Shown here: piece after piece, positions 9,643-17,613 of the stretch
Layout: each line of letters begins with the position of its first letter
How positions within the stretch are numbered: position 1 is the first letter of the stretch
Assembly (NCBI RefSeq): GCF_004343075.1
Contig: NZ_SLXP01000005.1
Span: 82,936 to 146,935 of the forward strand
DNA from: Rhodovulum marinum
GTDB lineage: Bacteria > Pseudomonadota > Alphaproteobacteria > Rhodobacterales > Rhodobacteraceae
DNA: 64,000 bases
Direction of reading: 5' to 3'
Position numbers and translations under genes: made by a program
The notes under the pieces: generated by a model
Told to the model about the DNA's origin: nothing
The model's database searches: none
What the model saw: only the letters and a program-made list of their open reading frames with translations

Positions 9643-9662
9643 GCACCCCCCGTGAAGAATCG

Positions 9663-9681
9663 TTGAAACGCAGCGTTTCAA
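9663..9681. promoter_or_regulatory. Palindromic operator 1 (probable RpiR site)
   Basis: TTGAAACGCAGCGTTTCAA is a perfect 8-3-8 palindrome about 20 bp upstream of the regulator start. RpiR-family operators commonly contain GAAA/TTTC half-sites, so it is a good candidate for autoregulation. Confidence 0.7.
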
Positions 9682-9704
9682 CCGTTTTGCCCGTTGTCAA
9701 TTGC

Positions 9705-9720
9705 TGAAACGTCTGTTTCA
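9705..9720. promoter_or_regulatory. Palindromic operator 2 (probable RpiR site)
   Basis: TGAAACGTCTGTTTCA shares the TGAAAC/GTTTCA half-sites of the first operator. It lies 50 bp before the aminotransferase start. Centre-to-centre spacing from the first site is about 40 bp, four helical turns. Confidence 0.65.
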
Positions 9721-9770
9721 ATCTTTGACCGAACGTCACCCGCGCGACTCGCGCCCCAAGGGCCCGCCCC

Positions 9771-11090
9771 ATGTCCCATATCTTCCCCCGCAATTCCCGC
9801 GCCGCCCCGCCCATGGTCGCCCGCGGCGACGGCGTCTACCTGATCGACACCGACGGCAAACGCTATCTCGACGGGTCGGGGGGGGCTGCGGTGTCCTGCC
9901 TGGGCCATGGCGACCCGCAGGTGACGGCGGCGATCAAGGCGCAGCTGGACCGCGTGGCCTTTGCCCATACCGGGTTCTTCACCTCGGACCCCGCCGAGCG
10001 GCTGGCCGACATGCTGATCGACCATGCGCCGGCGGGTCTGGACCGGGTTTACCTGGTCTCTGGCGGGTCCGAGGCGATGGAGGCGGCGCTGAAGCTGGCG
10101 CGCCAGTATTTCATCGAGATCGGCCAGCCCACGCGCCACCGGGTGATCGCGCGGCGCCAAAGCTATCACGGCAACACGCTGGGCGCGTTGGCGACAGGGG
10201 GCAACATGTGGCGGCGCGAACCGTTCGCGCCGCTGATGATCGAAACCACCCATATTTCGCCCTGCTACGCCTATCGCGGCCGGGCCGAGGGCGAGAGCGA
10301 CTGGGACTATGGCCAGCGCGTCGCCAACGAGCTGGAGGCCGAGATCGCGCGGCTGGGCCCCGACACGGTGATGGCCTTTGTCGCCGAACCGGTGGTGGGC
10401 GCGACCCTGGGCGCGGTGCCGCCCGTCGAGGGGTATTTCAAGCGCATCCGCGAGATCTGCGACACCCATGGCATCCTGTTGATCCTGGACGAGGTGATGT
10501 GCGGGATGGGCCGCACCGGCACGCTGTTCGCCTGTGACCAGGACGGGGTGGTGCCCGACATCACCGCCATCGCCAAGGGCCTGGGCGCGGGCTATCAGCC
10601 GATCGGCGCGATGCTGTGCACGGCCAAGATTCACGATGCCATCGCGGACGGTTCGGGGTTCTTCCAGCACGGGCATACCTACCTGGGCCACCCGGTCGCG
10701 GCGGCCGCGGCCCTTGCCGTGCTGACCAGGCTGACCGAGGGCGGTCTGGCGGACCGGGCGCGGGTGATGGGCGAGCGGCTGCAATCCGCGCTGGAGGCGG
10801 CGTTCGGCCAGCACCCCCATGTCGGCGACATCCGCGGGCGCGGGATGTTCCGGGGGATGGAATTCGTCGAGGACCGCGAGACGAAACGCCCCTTCGACCC
10901 CGCGCGCAAGGTCAGCGCGCGGCTGAAGGCGGCGGCGTTCGAGGCCGGGCTGATCTGCTACCCGATGGGCGGCACGATCGACGGGCGCCAGGGCGACCAC
11001 GTCCTGCTGGCCCCGCCCTTCATCCTGGAAGACGCCCATATCGACGAGATCGTGGACAAGCTGGGCACCGCCCTGGCCCGGGCGATCTGA
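9771..11090 (+). CDS. Class III PLP-dependent aminotransferase
   Basis: This 439-residue enzyme is of the ornithine/GABA/taurine-pyruvate aminotransferase superfamily. Conserved features are GDGVYLIDTDGKRYLDGSGG at the N-terminus, the cofactor-phosphate segment YLVSGGSEAMEAALKLARQ, the cofactor-ring aspartate in ILLILDEVMCGMGRTG, and the Schiff-base lysine in ITAIAKGLGAGYQPIGA. It is cytoplasmic and probably catabolises the amine or amino acid imported by the neighbouring TAXI-TRAP system, with the shared RpiR regulator sensing the route. The exact substrate is not determinable. It is the last chromosomal gene before the genomic island, whose left junction lies 6 bp after its stop codon. Confidence 0.88.
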   Translation: MSHIFPRNSRAAPPMVARGDGVYLIDTDGKRYLDGSGGAAVSCLGHGDPQVTAAIKAQLDRVAFAHTGFFTSDPAERLADMLIDHAPAGLDRVYLVSGGSEAMEAALKLARQYFIEIGQPTRHRVIARRQSYHGNTLGALATGGNMWRREPFAPLMIETTHISPCYAYRGRAEGESDWDYGQRVANELEAEIARLGPDTVMAFVAEPVVGATLGAVPPVEGYFKRIREICDTHGILLILDEVMCGMGRTGTLFACDQDGVVPDITAIAKGLGAGYQPIGAMLCTAKIHDAIADGSGFFQHGHTYLGHPVAAAAALAVLTRLTEGGLADRARVMGERLQSALEAAFGQHPHVGDIRGRGMFRGMEFVEDRETKRPFDPARKVSARLKAAAFEAGLICYPMGGTIDGRQGDHVLLAPPFILEDAHIDEIVDKLGTALARAI

Positions 11091-11096
11091 TCGCGC

Positions 11097-11112
11097 TGGT
11101 GCCCGCGGCCGG
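11097..11112 (-). repeat. attL: duplicated 3' end of tRNA-Leu
   Basis: TGGTGCCCGCGGCCGG is identical to the last 16 nt of the tRNA-Leu gene at 43481-43496, read as its complement. Beyond it the two copies diverge, so this is an attachment-site remnant and not a tRNA gene. Confidence 0.88.
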
Positions 11113-11263
11113 CAGCGAATACCCATATCTTGTGGTCTCACTTACTCTCACGCGCCTTGCCCTGCCTCATTGGTCCCAATTTTTAAAGGGCAGGTCAGAT
11201 CAGGCCATTTCAAGCCATCTCAATTCATGCTACATGTTGTGGGTGGATTGATGGGTGGTCTGA

Positions 11264-12457
11264 ATGACACGTGCCTTGCACAGGCTCTCGGCAGCAAAGG
11301 TTCGGTCGGCCCCGCCCGGGAAATACGCCGATGGCGGTGGGCTCTGGCTCAACAAGCGCCCGGATGGTGGCGCGCAATGGTTTCTTCGCGTCACCGTGCA
11401 CGGGCGCCGTCGGGAGATGGGGCTGGGGTCGCTGCACCACGTTTCCCTGAAGGAGGCGCGCGAGGAGGCAGAGAAGTGGCGGGCGATCGCGCGCAAGGGC
11501 GTCGATCCGGTGAAGGAGCGACAGCGCCTGGCCAGAGTTGCGGCGCGCAACATGCATCTGCTGCGGGACATCGCGCAGGACGCCTTCGAGAGCCGCAAGG
11601 CCGACCTCAAGGATGACGGCAAGGCCGGCCGCTGGTTCTCGCCCCTCGAACTCTACGTCTTGCCCAAGCTCGGCGGCGTTCCGGTCAGCCAGATCGACCA
11701 GCAGGACATTCGCGACACGTTGCGCCCGATCTGGCACAGCAAGGCCGACACCGCGCGCAAGGCGATGAACCGGCTTGGGATCTGCCTCAAGCATGCCGCC
11801 GCCCTCGGCCTCGATGTCGACCTTCAGGCGACCGAGAAGGCCAAGGCGCTGCTCGGGCGGCAGAAGCACAAGGTGCAGCATGTTCCTGCGCTCCCCTGGC
11901 GGGAGGTGCCCGCCTTCTATGCCAGCCTGTCGGACGGGACGATCACCCATCTGGCACTGCGGCTCTTGATCCTGACCGCCGTCCGATCGCGACCGCTGCG
12001 TTTCCTGCGGCTCGACCAGATCGAGGGGGATGTCTGGACGGTTCCGGGCGAGATGCAGAAGGGCCGCCGTGACCGCACCGCGGATCTTGCCGTGCCGCTC
12101 TCGACCGAAGCGATGGCCGTGGTCGCGCAGGCGAGGCCGTTCGCACGAGACGGATTTCTGTTCCCGAGCGTCCGCAAGGGCGTGATCAGCGACGCCACGA
12201 TGGCCCGCCTGATGGAGCGCCGGGGCATGGAGGCGCGGCCGCATGGTTTCCGTTCCAGCTTTCGCGACTGGTGCGCCGAGGCGACGGACACGCCGCGCGA
12301 GGTGGCCGAGACCGCGCTGGGTCACGTGGTCGGCGGCTCAGTCGAGCGCGCTTATCGCCGAACCGATTTCCTGGAGCAGCGGCGCGTGCTGATGGAGCGG
12401 TGGGCAGATCATGTCCGCGGTAAGGACGGGCAGGTTGTGAGGCTGGCGCATCGGTGA
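11264..12457 (+). CDS. int: Tyrosine recombinase / P4-type integrase of the island
   Basis: This is a 397-residue site-specific recombinase. The N-terminal DUF4102-like domain (KYADGGGLWLNKRPDGGAQWFLRVTVHGRRREMGLG, about residues 20-55) is typical of P4-type integrases of islands inserted in tRNA genes. A core-binding domain follows (about residues 90-190). The catalytic domain shows AVRSRPLRFL (first Arg), HGFRSSFRDW (H-x-x-R), ALGHVVGG and the nucleophile Tyr in VERAYRR near residue 363. It lies right next to attL, reading into the island. The start at 11264 has the weak purine stretch GGTGG upstream; an in-frame ATG 15 bp further upstream is possible. Confidence 0.93.
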   Translation: MTRALHRLSAAKVRSAPPGKYADGGGLWLNKRPDGGAQWFLRVTVHGRRREMGLGSLHHVSLKEAREEAEKWRAIARKGVDPVKERQRLARVAARNMHLLRDIAQDAFESRKADLKDDGKAGRWFSPLELYVLPKLGGVPVSQIDQQDIRDTLRPIWHSKADTARKAMNRLGICLKHAAALGLDVDLQATEKAKALLGRQKHKVQHVPALPWREVPAFYASLSDGTITHLALRLLILTAVRSRPLRFLRLDQIEGDVWTVPGEMQKGRRDRTADLAVPLSTEAMAVVAQARPFARDGFLFPSVRKGVISDATMARLMERRGMEARPHGFRSSFRDWCAEATDTPREVAETALGHVVGGSVERAYRRTDFLEQRRVLMERWADHVRGKDGQVVRLAHR

Positions 12458-12511
12458 TGCGCGGCTTGATTGGGATTCCGAGTTGCCACCAATTGATCAT
12501 GAAAGAGGAAG

Positions 12512-13222
12512 ATGAACGAGCAAGAGCGAAGCCTACAGGAACTCATCGACCAAAGGGTGGAGGCAGCCAAAGATCGAGCTTGGGCAGAAAGATTGGATGG
12601 AGCCCAAATCACGCTTGAGGAGGCGCGACAGAAAGTCACCGAAGTCCTTCGATCGCAATTGGTCGACCGCCCGGGCAGCTCCAAGGCTCCCGGCATGAGC
12701 ATTCATATCGGCATGCTCGAGCTGCAAGGGGTCTTCCCCTCGCTGCCGTCACCCCCGTCCGAAGCTGAGGTGGTCGATGCCATCGAGCGTTCGAGCACGG
12801 ATTACAAGACGTTTCAGGCGCTACGACTTTCAGCGCGGCTCGGCTTCTCGGACCAGTATCCGGCCCTGAAGGCGTGGGAACGCGACTTGATAAGCGGACT
12901 GGTGAACGAGCCTCCCCTGCCAAAAGGTCCTTCAAACGCCCGAGACGCACAGCGCAATATGCTGATCGTTTCTCAGATCAGGCAGCTCGATGTGGCGGGA
13001 TTCAAACCGATGCGAAACGAGGCGACCTCCGCGCGTACCAGCGGCTGCGACATTGTCGCCGACGTCATGACGGATCTTGGCAACCCGATGACATACTCGG
13101 CAGTAGAGGCCGTCTGGAAAAACCGTGACAAGGCCCCACAGCCAAAGTTTCTCGCCGACCTGCTCGTGGAAGGTGTTCTACGCAAGCTTCCCGACCAAGG
13201 CGAGCCGACGTCGGAAAAGTAA
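12512..13222 (+). CDS. Protein of unknown function, 236 aa
   Basis: I do not recognise this protein. It is soluble, with no signal peptide or membrane segment. A charged, probably coiled-coil N-terminus (about residues 1-50, NEQERSLQELIDQRVEAAKD) precedes a mixed alpha-helical remainder. The start at 12512 follows AGAGGAAG. GC content looks lower than in the flanking chromosome, in keeping with island DNA. It lies between the integrase and an AlpA-like regulator. It could be a recombination accessory factor or an unrelated passenger. Confidence 0.6.
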   Translation: MNEQERSLQELIDQRVEAAKDRAWAERLDGAQITLEEARQKVTEVLRSQLVDRPGSSKAPGMSIHIGMLELQGVFPSLPSPPSEAEVVDAIERSSTDYKTFQALRLSARLGFSDQYPALKAWERDLISGLVNEPPLPKGPSNARDAQRNMLIVSQIRQLDVAGFKPMRNEATSARTSGCDIVADVMTDLGNPMTYSAVEAVWKNRDKAPQPKFLADLLVEGVLRKLPDQGEPTSEK

Positions 13223-13297
13223 GGCGCCTTTCTTTTCCGATGCGACTTGCTTGGTCAGCATGCGACTGCCTGTCGTGGAAAACGATAGGAGTTGCCC

Positions 13298-13540
13298 ATG
13301 TCTGTCAAGAAACTGTCTAATACCGCACTGGCCGGGTTCACTCTGAGCCCGCACAAAGGGGAATGCCTAATCCGCGACGCCGAGGGCGCGGCGCTGCTCG
13401 GATGCTCGAAGGCAACCTGGTGGCGCCGGGTCGCCGACGGCACGCTGCCGCCGGCGATCAAGATCGGCGGCATGTCCCGCTGGAAGCTCTCGGACGTGCT
13501 CGAGGTGATTGACCGCGCGTCGGAACAGCGCAAGACCTAA
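13298..13540 (+). CDS. AlpA-like helix-turn-helix protein, probable excisionase/regulator
   Basis: This small 80-residue DNA-binding protein has LIRDAEGAALLGCSKATWWRRVADGTLPPAIKIGGMSRWKLSDVLEVI, the MerR/AlpA-type winged helix of excisionases and prophage regulators. AGGAG six bases upstream fixes the ATG at 13298; a TTG 6 bp earlier is less likely. In P4-type elements AlpA activates integrase expression and excision, and the same role is inferred here. Confidence 0.8.
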   Translation: MSVKKLSNTALAGFTLSPHKGECLIRDAEGAALLGCSKATWWRRVADGTLPPAIKIGGMSRWKLSDVLEVIDRASEQRKT

Positions 13541-13640
13541 AACAAACCCCACCCAGCACTTAGACCGGGCGGGGCGACTTCTTCTTTCGCACCTGTAAGT
13601 TACATCCCGCGACCGGTCCTTGCAATGGCGAGGACGTGAC

Positions 13641-16496
13641 ATGGCTCTGAAAACCGGTGCAAATCCGGAAGTCGTCTCCGATACGCCGGAACGCGCAATG
13701 AGCGGCCGCATCACCGGTACCGATGAAGGACCCACCGGCTCCGACACCGAGTCCCTGCTGCCAAACGCCCGCCCGGGGGGCGGAGATGGCGGCATCACCG
13801 GTGCCCACGTGACGGTCATCACCGCACAAAGCCCGCGCCGGCTGTCGAAAGGATTTCGACTGGATGGCGATGATCTCGTCAAGCTGCCGGGGGGCAATTT
13901 GGTTTCGGGTTCGATCGAATACGGCACTATCGCGACGCTGGCCGATCTATCCAGGCTCCTGAAATCGCTTACGCCTGCGCAGGCTTTGATCTACGGCAAG
14001 CCAAGGAACTCCGCGCAACGGCTCATTACGCGTAAAGCTTTTGCGGCGGCCGGCCATTCGGAAGGGGTCACGACCCGGACGAAAGAGGCGTTCACGTGGC
14101 CGTCCGGCGCGGGCGTGCTCATGCTCGACTACGATCCCTGCGCGGATGGCGTTGCGCTTGACCGCGACGACCTTGTGGGAAAGATCCGCACCGCCGTGCC
14201 GGGGCTGGCATCTGCAGCAATGCTTTGGTGGCCGTCTGCGTCATCCTGCATCTATGCCGGCGCGCAGGAGTTGCGCGGCGTAAAGGGCCAGCGCCTCTAC
14301 ATTATCGTCACCGACGCGACCGACATTCCGCGCGCCGGCAAGGTCCTCGTCGACCGCCTTTGGCTTTCGGGTCACGGGCATATCGAAATCAGCGGCTCGG
14401 GCGCCATGCTGGAGCGGACGCTGATCGACGCGTCGGTCTGGCAACCGTCGCGGCTTGATTTTGCCGGCGGGGCTGACTGCGGGCCAGGCCTGGAGCAACG
14501 GCGTGGCGATCCCGCCATCATCGAGGGCACGGCCGAACGCCTCGATACGCGTGCCGCGCTGCCGGCGCTCGGTAGCGACGAACTCGCTCGGCTGGCACAG
14601 ATCAAGGCCGATGCAAAGCGCGCCGCCGCGTCCGAGGCGGAGCGTGCGAAGGAGAAGTGGGTTGAAGAGCGGGTGCAGGAAATGCTTGCGCCCGAGACGT
14701 GCATAGACCCCGAGGCGAGACGGGCGGCCGCGGGATCCGCCCGCCAGGCGTTGGAACGCGGCGTTCTCGGCGGTGACTTCCTGGTGCCGGTAGAGGTACA
14801 CGGCGAAGTGGAAATGGTCGCGGTCGCCGCACTGCTGGATGACCGAGACCGTTACCACGGTGCGCTGACCCGCGATCCCGTCGAGCCGGATTACGATGGG
14901 GGGCGGCTGGTCGGGCGCCTGTTCCTGATGCAGGCAGGCCCGGTGCTGCACAGCTTCGCACACGGCGGTCGCACCTATAAGCTACATCGCGCGCCTGCAC
15001 GCGTGGAACTGGTGAAGGGACACACCGCCGAGGCCGCAACGGCTACAATCGACCTGTTGCGTCATGATCCGGTGACTTTTGACTTCGGCGGCCAGCTAGT
15101 CGTTGCGGATAATGGTCGCCTCCATCCCCTCTGCGAGCATGGCCTTGCACATCACCTCGGGACCGTAACGCAATTCTGGAAGGCTCGTCCGAGCGGCGAC
15201 GGCATGAAGCCGGTAGATTGCGATCCGCCGGCCGCGCTTCTGAAGCAGATCCTTGCCCACGGCGAGCGCCGCCAACTCAAGCCGCTGGAGGCCGTCATCA
15301 CCGGGCCCACAATACGCCTGGACGGAACCCTACTGTCGGAACCAGGTTACGATAGCGTCACCCGACTTCTGTTCGACCCGGTGGGCGAAGAAGTGCCGGT
15401 CGTTCCGCTGCAACCGAATCAGAATGAAGCCGCCGAGGCACTTGAGCGGTTGTTGGAGCCGTTCAGGTCATTTCCGTTCGTCGATGCCGCGGCGCGCGGG
15501 GCGCTGCTGGCCGCGCTCTTGACGGCTGCCGTGCGCCCGATCCTTCCGACCGCACCGGCCTTCGCCTTCGACGCGCCGATCCAGGGGTCAGGCAAGACGT
15601 TGTTGGCGTCGTGCGTCGGCGCTTTGACGAATGGGAGGACGCCTGACATCTGGCCACACACGCAGGGCCGCGACGATGAGGAAGTTCGCAAGCGGCTCTT
15701 CACTGCGCTGCGGACCGGTAGTCGGGCGTTGGTCTGGGACAACGTCACCGGCGTGATGGACAGCGCGAGCATGGCCGCGTTCATCACTTCCGAGGCGATC
15801 GTGGATCGCGTGCTGGGCAGATCGGAAAGCATCAGGATTCCGAACCGTGCGCTGCTGATCCTGACAGGCAACAACCTCTCGCTTGCCGGCGATCTGCCCC
15901 GCCGCGTCATCACCTGCCGCATCGATCCTCAGACAGACGAACCCTTCGCCCGGCAATTCGGCCTGGATCCGCTGGCGCACACGCTCGACAACCGCATCGA
16001 AATGCTGGCAGCCGCCTGCACCCTGATCCGCGCGCGCTTCACACATCTCGATACGCCTGCGTTGGGCCGGCTGGCCTCGTTCGAGGCTTGGGACCACCTT
16101 GTCCGCCAGACAGTCGTGTGGGCCAACCGCGTTCTGCGACCAGGTGCGTTCGGTGACCCGATGGATCTTGTCCGTGCGGCACAGGCCGCCGACCCCGCGG
16201 CAGATGCCCTGTTCGCGCTCCTCGCAGCCCTGCATGAATGTTTCGGTAGGGAGGAGTTCTCGGCAAAGGATGTGATGCGCCAAATGGGAAGGGACTTCAG
16301 TCAGACGCCCATACAGATCGCGGTCGCGGATTTGGCCGGCGACCGCGCGGTGCGCTCCGCGCGCAGCCTCGGACGCGTCTTGCAGTTCCGAGAAGGGCGG
16401 ATCGTAAACGGACTGCGCCTTACAAGCCGTCAAGACAGCAGCGCCGGCGCGCGCATCTATCGCGTATCACGCACCGATGAAACGCCAAATGGCTAG
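13641..16496 (+). CDS. Primase-helicase-like replication protein of the island
   Basis: This large (951-residue) soluble protein has an N-terminal half resembling archaeo-eukaryotic primase/polymerase-type replication proteins: GVLMLDYDPCADGVALDRDDL with paired acidic residues around 165-170, followed by LYIIVTD and HIEISGSGAML. The C-terminal half contains an SF3/D5-like or VirE-like ATPase: Walker A PIQGSGKTLLASCVG (near residue 645), a Walker-B-like ALVWDNVTG, and an arginine-containing RRVITCRID. The ATG at 13641 has GAGG upstream. P4-type and satellite elements often encode such a fusion to replicate after excision. An inverted-repeat candidate origin lies just downstream at 16502-16610. 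Confidence 0.65.
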   Translation: MALKTGANPEVVSDTPERAMSGRITGTDEGPTGSDTESLLPNARPGGGDGGITGAHVTVITAQSPRRLSKGFRLDGDDLVKLPGGNLVSGSIEYGTIATLADLSRLLKSLTPAQALIYGKPRNSAQRLITRKAFAAAGHSEGVTTRTKEAFTWPSGAGVLMLDYDPCADGVALDRDDLVGKIRTAVPGLASAAMLWWPSASSCIYAGAQELRGVKGQRLYIIVTDATDIPRAGKVLVDRLWLSGHGHIEISGSGAMLERTLIDASVWQPSRLDFAGGADCGPGLEQRRGDPAIIEGTAERLDTRAALPALGSDELARLAQIKADAKRAAASEAERAKEKWVEERVQEMLAPETCIDPEARRAAAGSARQALERGVLGGDFLVPVEVHGEVEMVAVAALLDDRDRYHGALTRDPVEPDYDGGRLVGRLFLMQAGPVLHSFAHGGRTYKLHRAPARVELVKGHTAEAATATIDLLRHDPVTFDFGGQLVVADNGRLHPLCEHGLAHHLGTVTQFWKARPSGDGMKPVDCDPPAALLKQILAHGERRQLKPLEAVITGPTIRLDGTLLSEPGYDSVTRLLFDPVGEEVPVVPLQPNQNEAAEALERLLEPFRSFPFVDAAARGALLAALLTAAVRPILPTAPAFAFDAPIQGSGKTLLASCVGALTNGRTPDIWPHTQGRDDEEVRKRLFTALRTGSRALVWDNVTGVMDSASMAAFITSEAIVDRVLGRSESIRIPNRALLILTGNNLSLAGDLPRRVITCRIDPQTDEPFARQFGLDPLAHTLDNRIEMLAAACTLIRARFTHLDTPALGRLASFEAWDHLVRQTVVWANRVLRPGAFGDPMDLVRAAQAADPAADALFALLAALHECFGREEFSAKDVMRQMGRDFSQTPIQIAVADLAGDRAVRSARSLGRVLQFREGRIVNGLRLTSRQDSSAGARIYRVSRTDETPNG

Positions 16497-16501
16497 GATA
16501 T

Positions 16502-16610
16502 GCGGGTTTGACGGGTTTGACGGGTTTCTTGTCAACCGGGAAGATTCAGCCCCAGCACCCCATCATGGTGAAGGAGGGGAAAACAAACCCGCCAAACCCG
16601 TCAAACCCGG
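16502..16610. repeat. 26-bp iterated inverted repeat, candidate replication origin
   Basis: The left arm at 16502-16527 is built of GGGTTTGAC units repeated head to tail. The right arm at 16585-16610 is its near-perfect reverse complement (2 mismatches in 26), with a 57-bp AT-richer spacer. It starts 5 bp after the primase-helicase stop. Iterated sites next to an initiator suggest an origin; a strong hairpin terminator is the alternative. Confidence 0.7.
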
Positions 16611-16673
16611 ATAGCGGAATGTTCAGTATCCGGTTTTCCAGTTGATTTCGAAAAAACGTGCAGCGGAGGCACC

Positions 16674-17285
16674 ATGGGCGGAAGAGGAAGTGGTCGGCAT
16701 CGCCAATTCGGTTCATGGGACACGGAGGATTTCAGGTCTCTCGACGTGCGCTGGCTCAAACGGGAAGGGCTGCTCGAGCCCGGTCGCATCGCGCAGGTCA
16801 CGTGGTCCCGACGCGACAGGGTGACCGGCGAGATTGGCATCATAGCCGAAAGGGGCCGGATCATTCTCGACTACCGCCAACGGCCGCGCGGCGGCGAGTG
16901 GGAAACGTTGTCCTACCCTGTGGACCTCGTGGAAACGCCCTGCAATCTCGGAGGCGCGCGTCCATGGTTCCTCTGTCCCAATCCGGGCTGCAGACGGCGC
17001 GTCGCCATCCTTTACGCGGATCGGCTCTTCGTCTGCCGGCATTGCCTGTCGCTGACCTACCCCTCGCAGCGGGAAGACGCGACGGACCGAGCCGCCCGAC
17101 GCGCCGATCGGATACGCGATAAACTGGGCTGGAAGCGAGGCATCCTGAATGGCCCCGGTTGGCTGAAACCCAAGGGCATGCACTGGAAGACGTTCCAACA
17201 TCTTTGTTGGAAACACGATCTGTTCGCGTCGAGGGCGCTTGCCGGCATGAGGGAAGACCTGGATCGCAGATACGGTCGACGGTGA
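16674..17285 (+). CDS. Zinc-ribbon protein of unknown function (MGGRGSGR family)
   Basis: This 203-residue protein begins with the basic, glycine-rich MGGRGSGRHRQF typical of a family recurring in proteobacterial islands and prophages. Two Cys pairs form a probable zinc ribbon around residues 100-123: CPNPGCRRRV and CRHCLSLTY. The C-terminal third is rich in Arg and Lys (RAARRADRIRDKLGW), suggesting nucleic-acid binding. No function is established to my knowledge. It lies between the candidate origin and the transposase fragment. Confidence 0.6.
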   Translation: MGGRGSGRHRQFGSWDTEDFRSLDVRWLKREGLLEPGRIAQVTWSRRDRVTGEIGIIAERGRIILDYRQRPRGGEWETLSYPVDLVETPCNLGGARPWFLCPNPGCRRRVAILYADRLFVCRHCLSLTYPSQREDATDRAARRADRIRDKLGWKRGILNGPGWLKPKGMHWKTFQHLCWKHDLFASRALAGMREDLDRRYGRR

Positions 17286-17393
17286 CATGCCACTCGTCAA
17301 TTCAGCCGGTTCCAAAAGTCGCTAGGGTCACGACCCATCGATCTGCTTGAGGCCACCCGGCCTGCGTGATTCAAGCTCCCGGACTGACCGGGG

Positions 17394-17613
17394 GTGATGA
17401 TGAGCAGTCTTTTCTGGCTGACGGATACGCGGATGGCGCGTCTGGAGCCCTACTTCCCAAAGTCCCATGGCAAGCCAAGGGTCGATGACCGACTGGTTTT
17501 GAGCGGGATTATCTTCATAAACCGCAATGGGTTGCGCTGGCGTGACGCGCCAAAGGAGTATGGTCCCCACAAGACGCTCTACAATCACTGGAAGCGCTGG
17601 AGCAAAAGGGGTG
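17394..17613 (+). pseudogene. IS5-family (IS427-like) transposase N-terminal fragment fused to CRISPR array
   Basis: The frame from 17400 reads MSSLFWLTDTRMARLEPYFP, then KPRVDDRLVLSGIIFINRNGLRWRD and KTLYNHWKRWSKRGV. This is the first orf of an IS427-group IS5 element, including its HTH region. It then runs straight into the first CRISPR repeat at 17611; the catalytic domain and right end of the IS are missing. The GGTGTC where the fragment meets the array replaces the normal repeat start, so the junction lies within those bases. A left-end sequence for the element may lie near 17365-17390. Confidence 0.8.

Noticed and set aside
11097-11112. Possible second tRNA gene at the left island border
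   Set aside because: Only 16 bp match the tRNA 3' end; no anticodon or D-arm follows, so it is the att duplicate.
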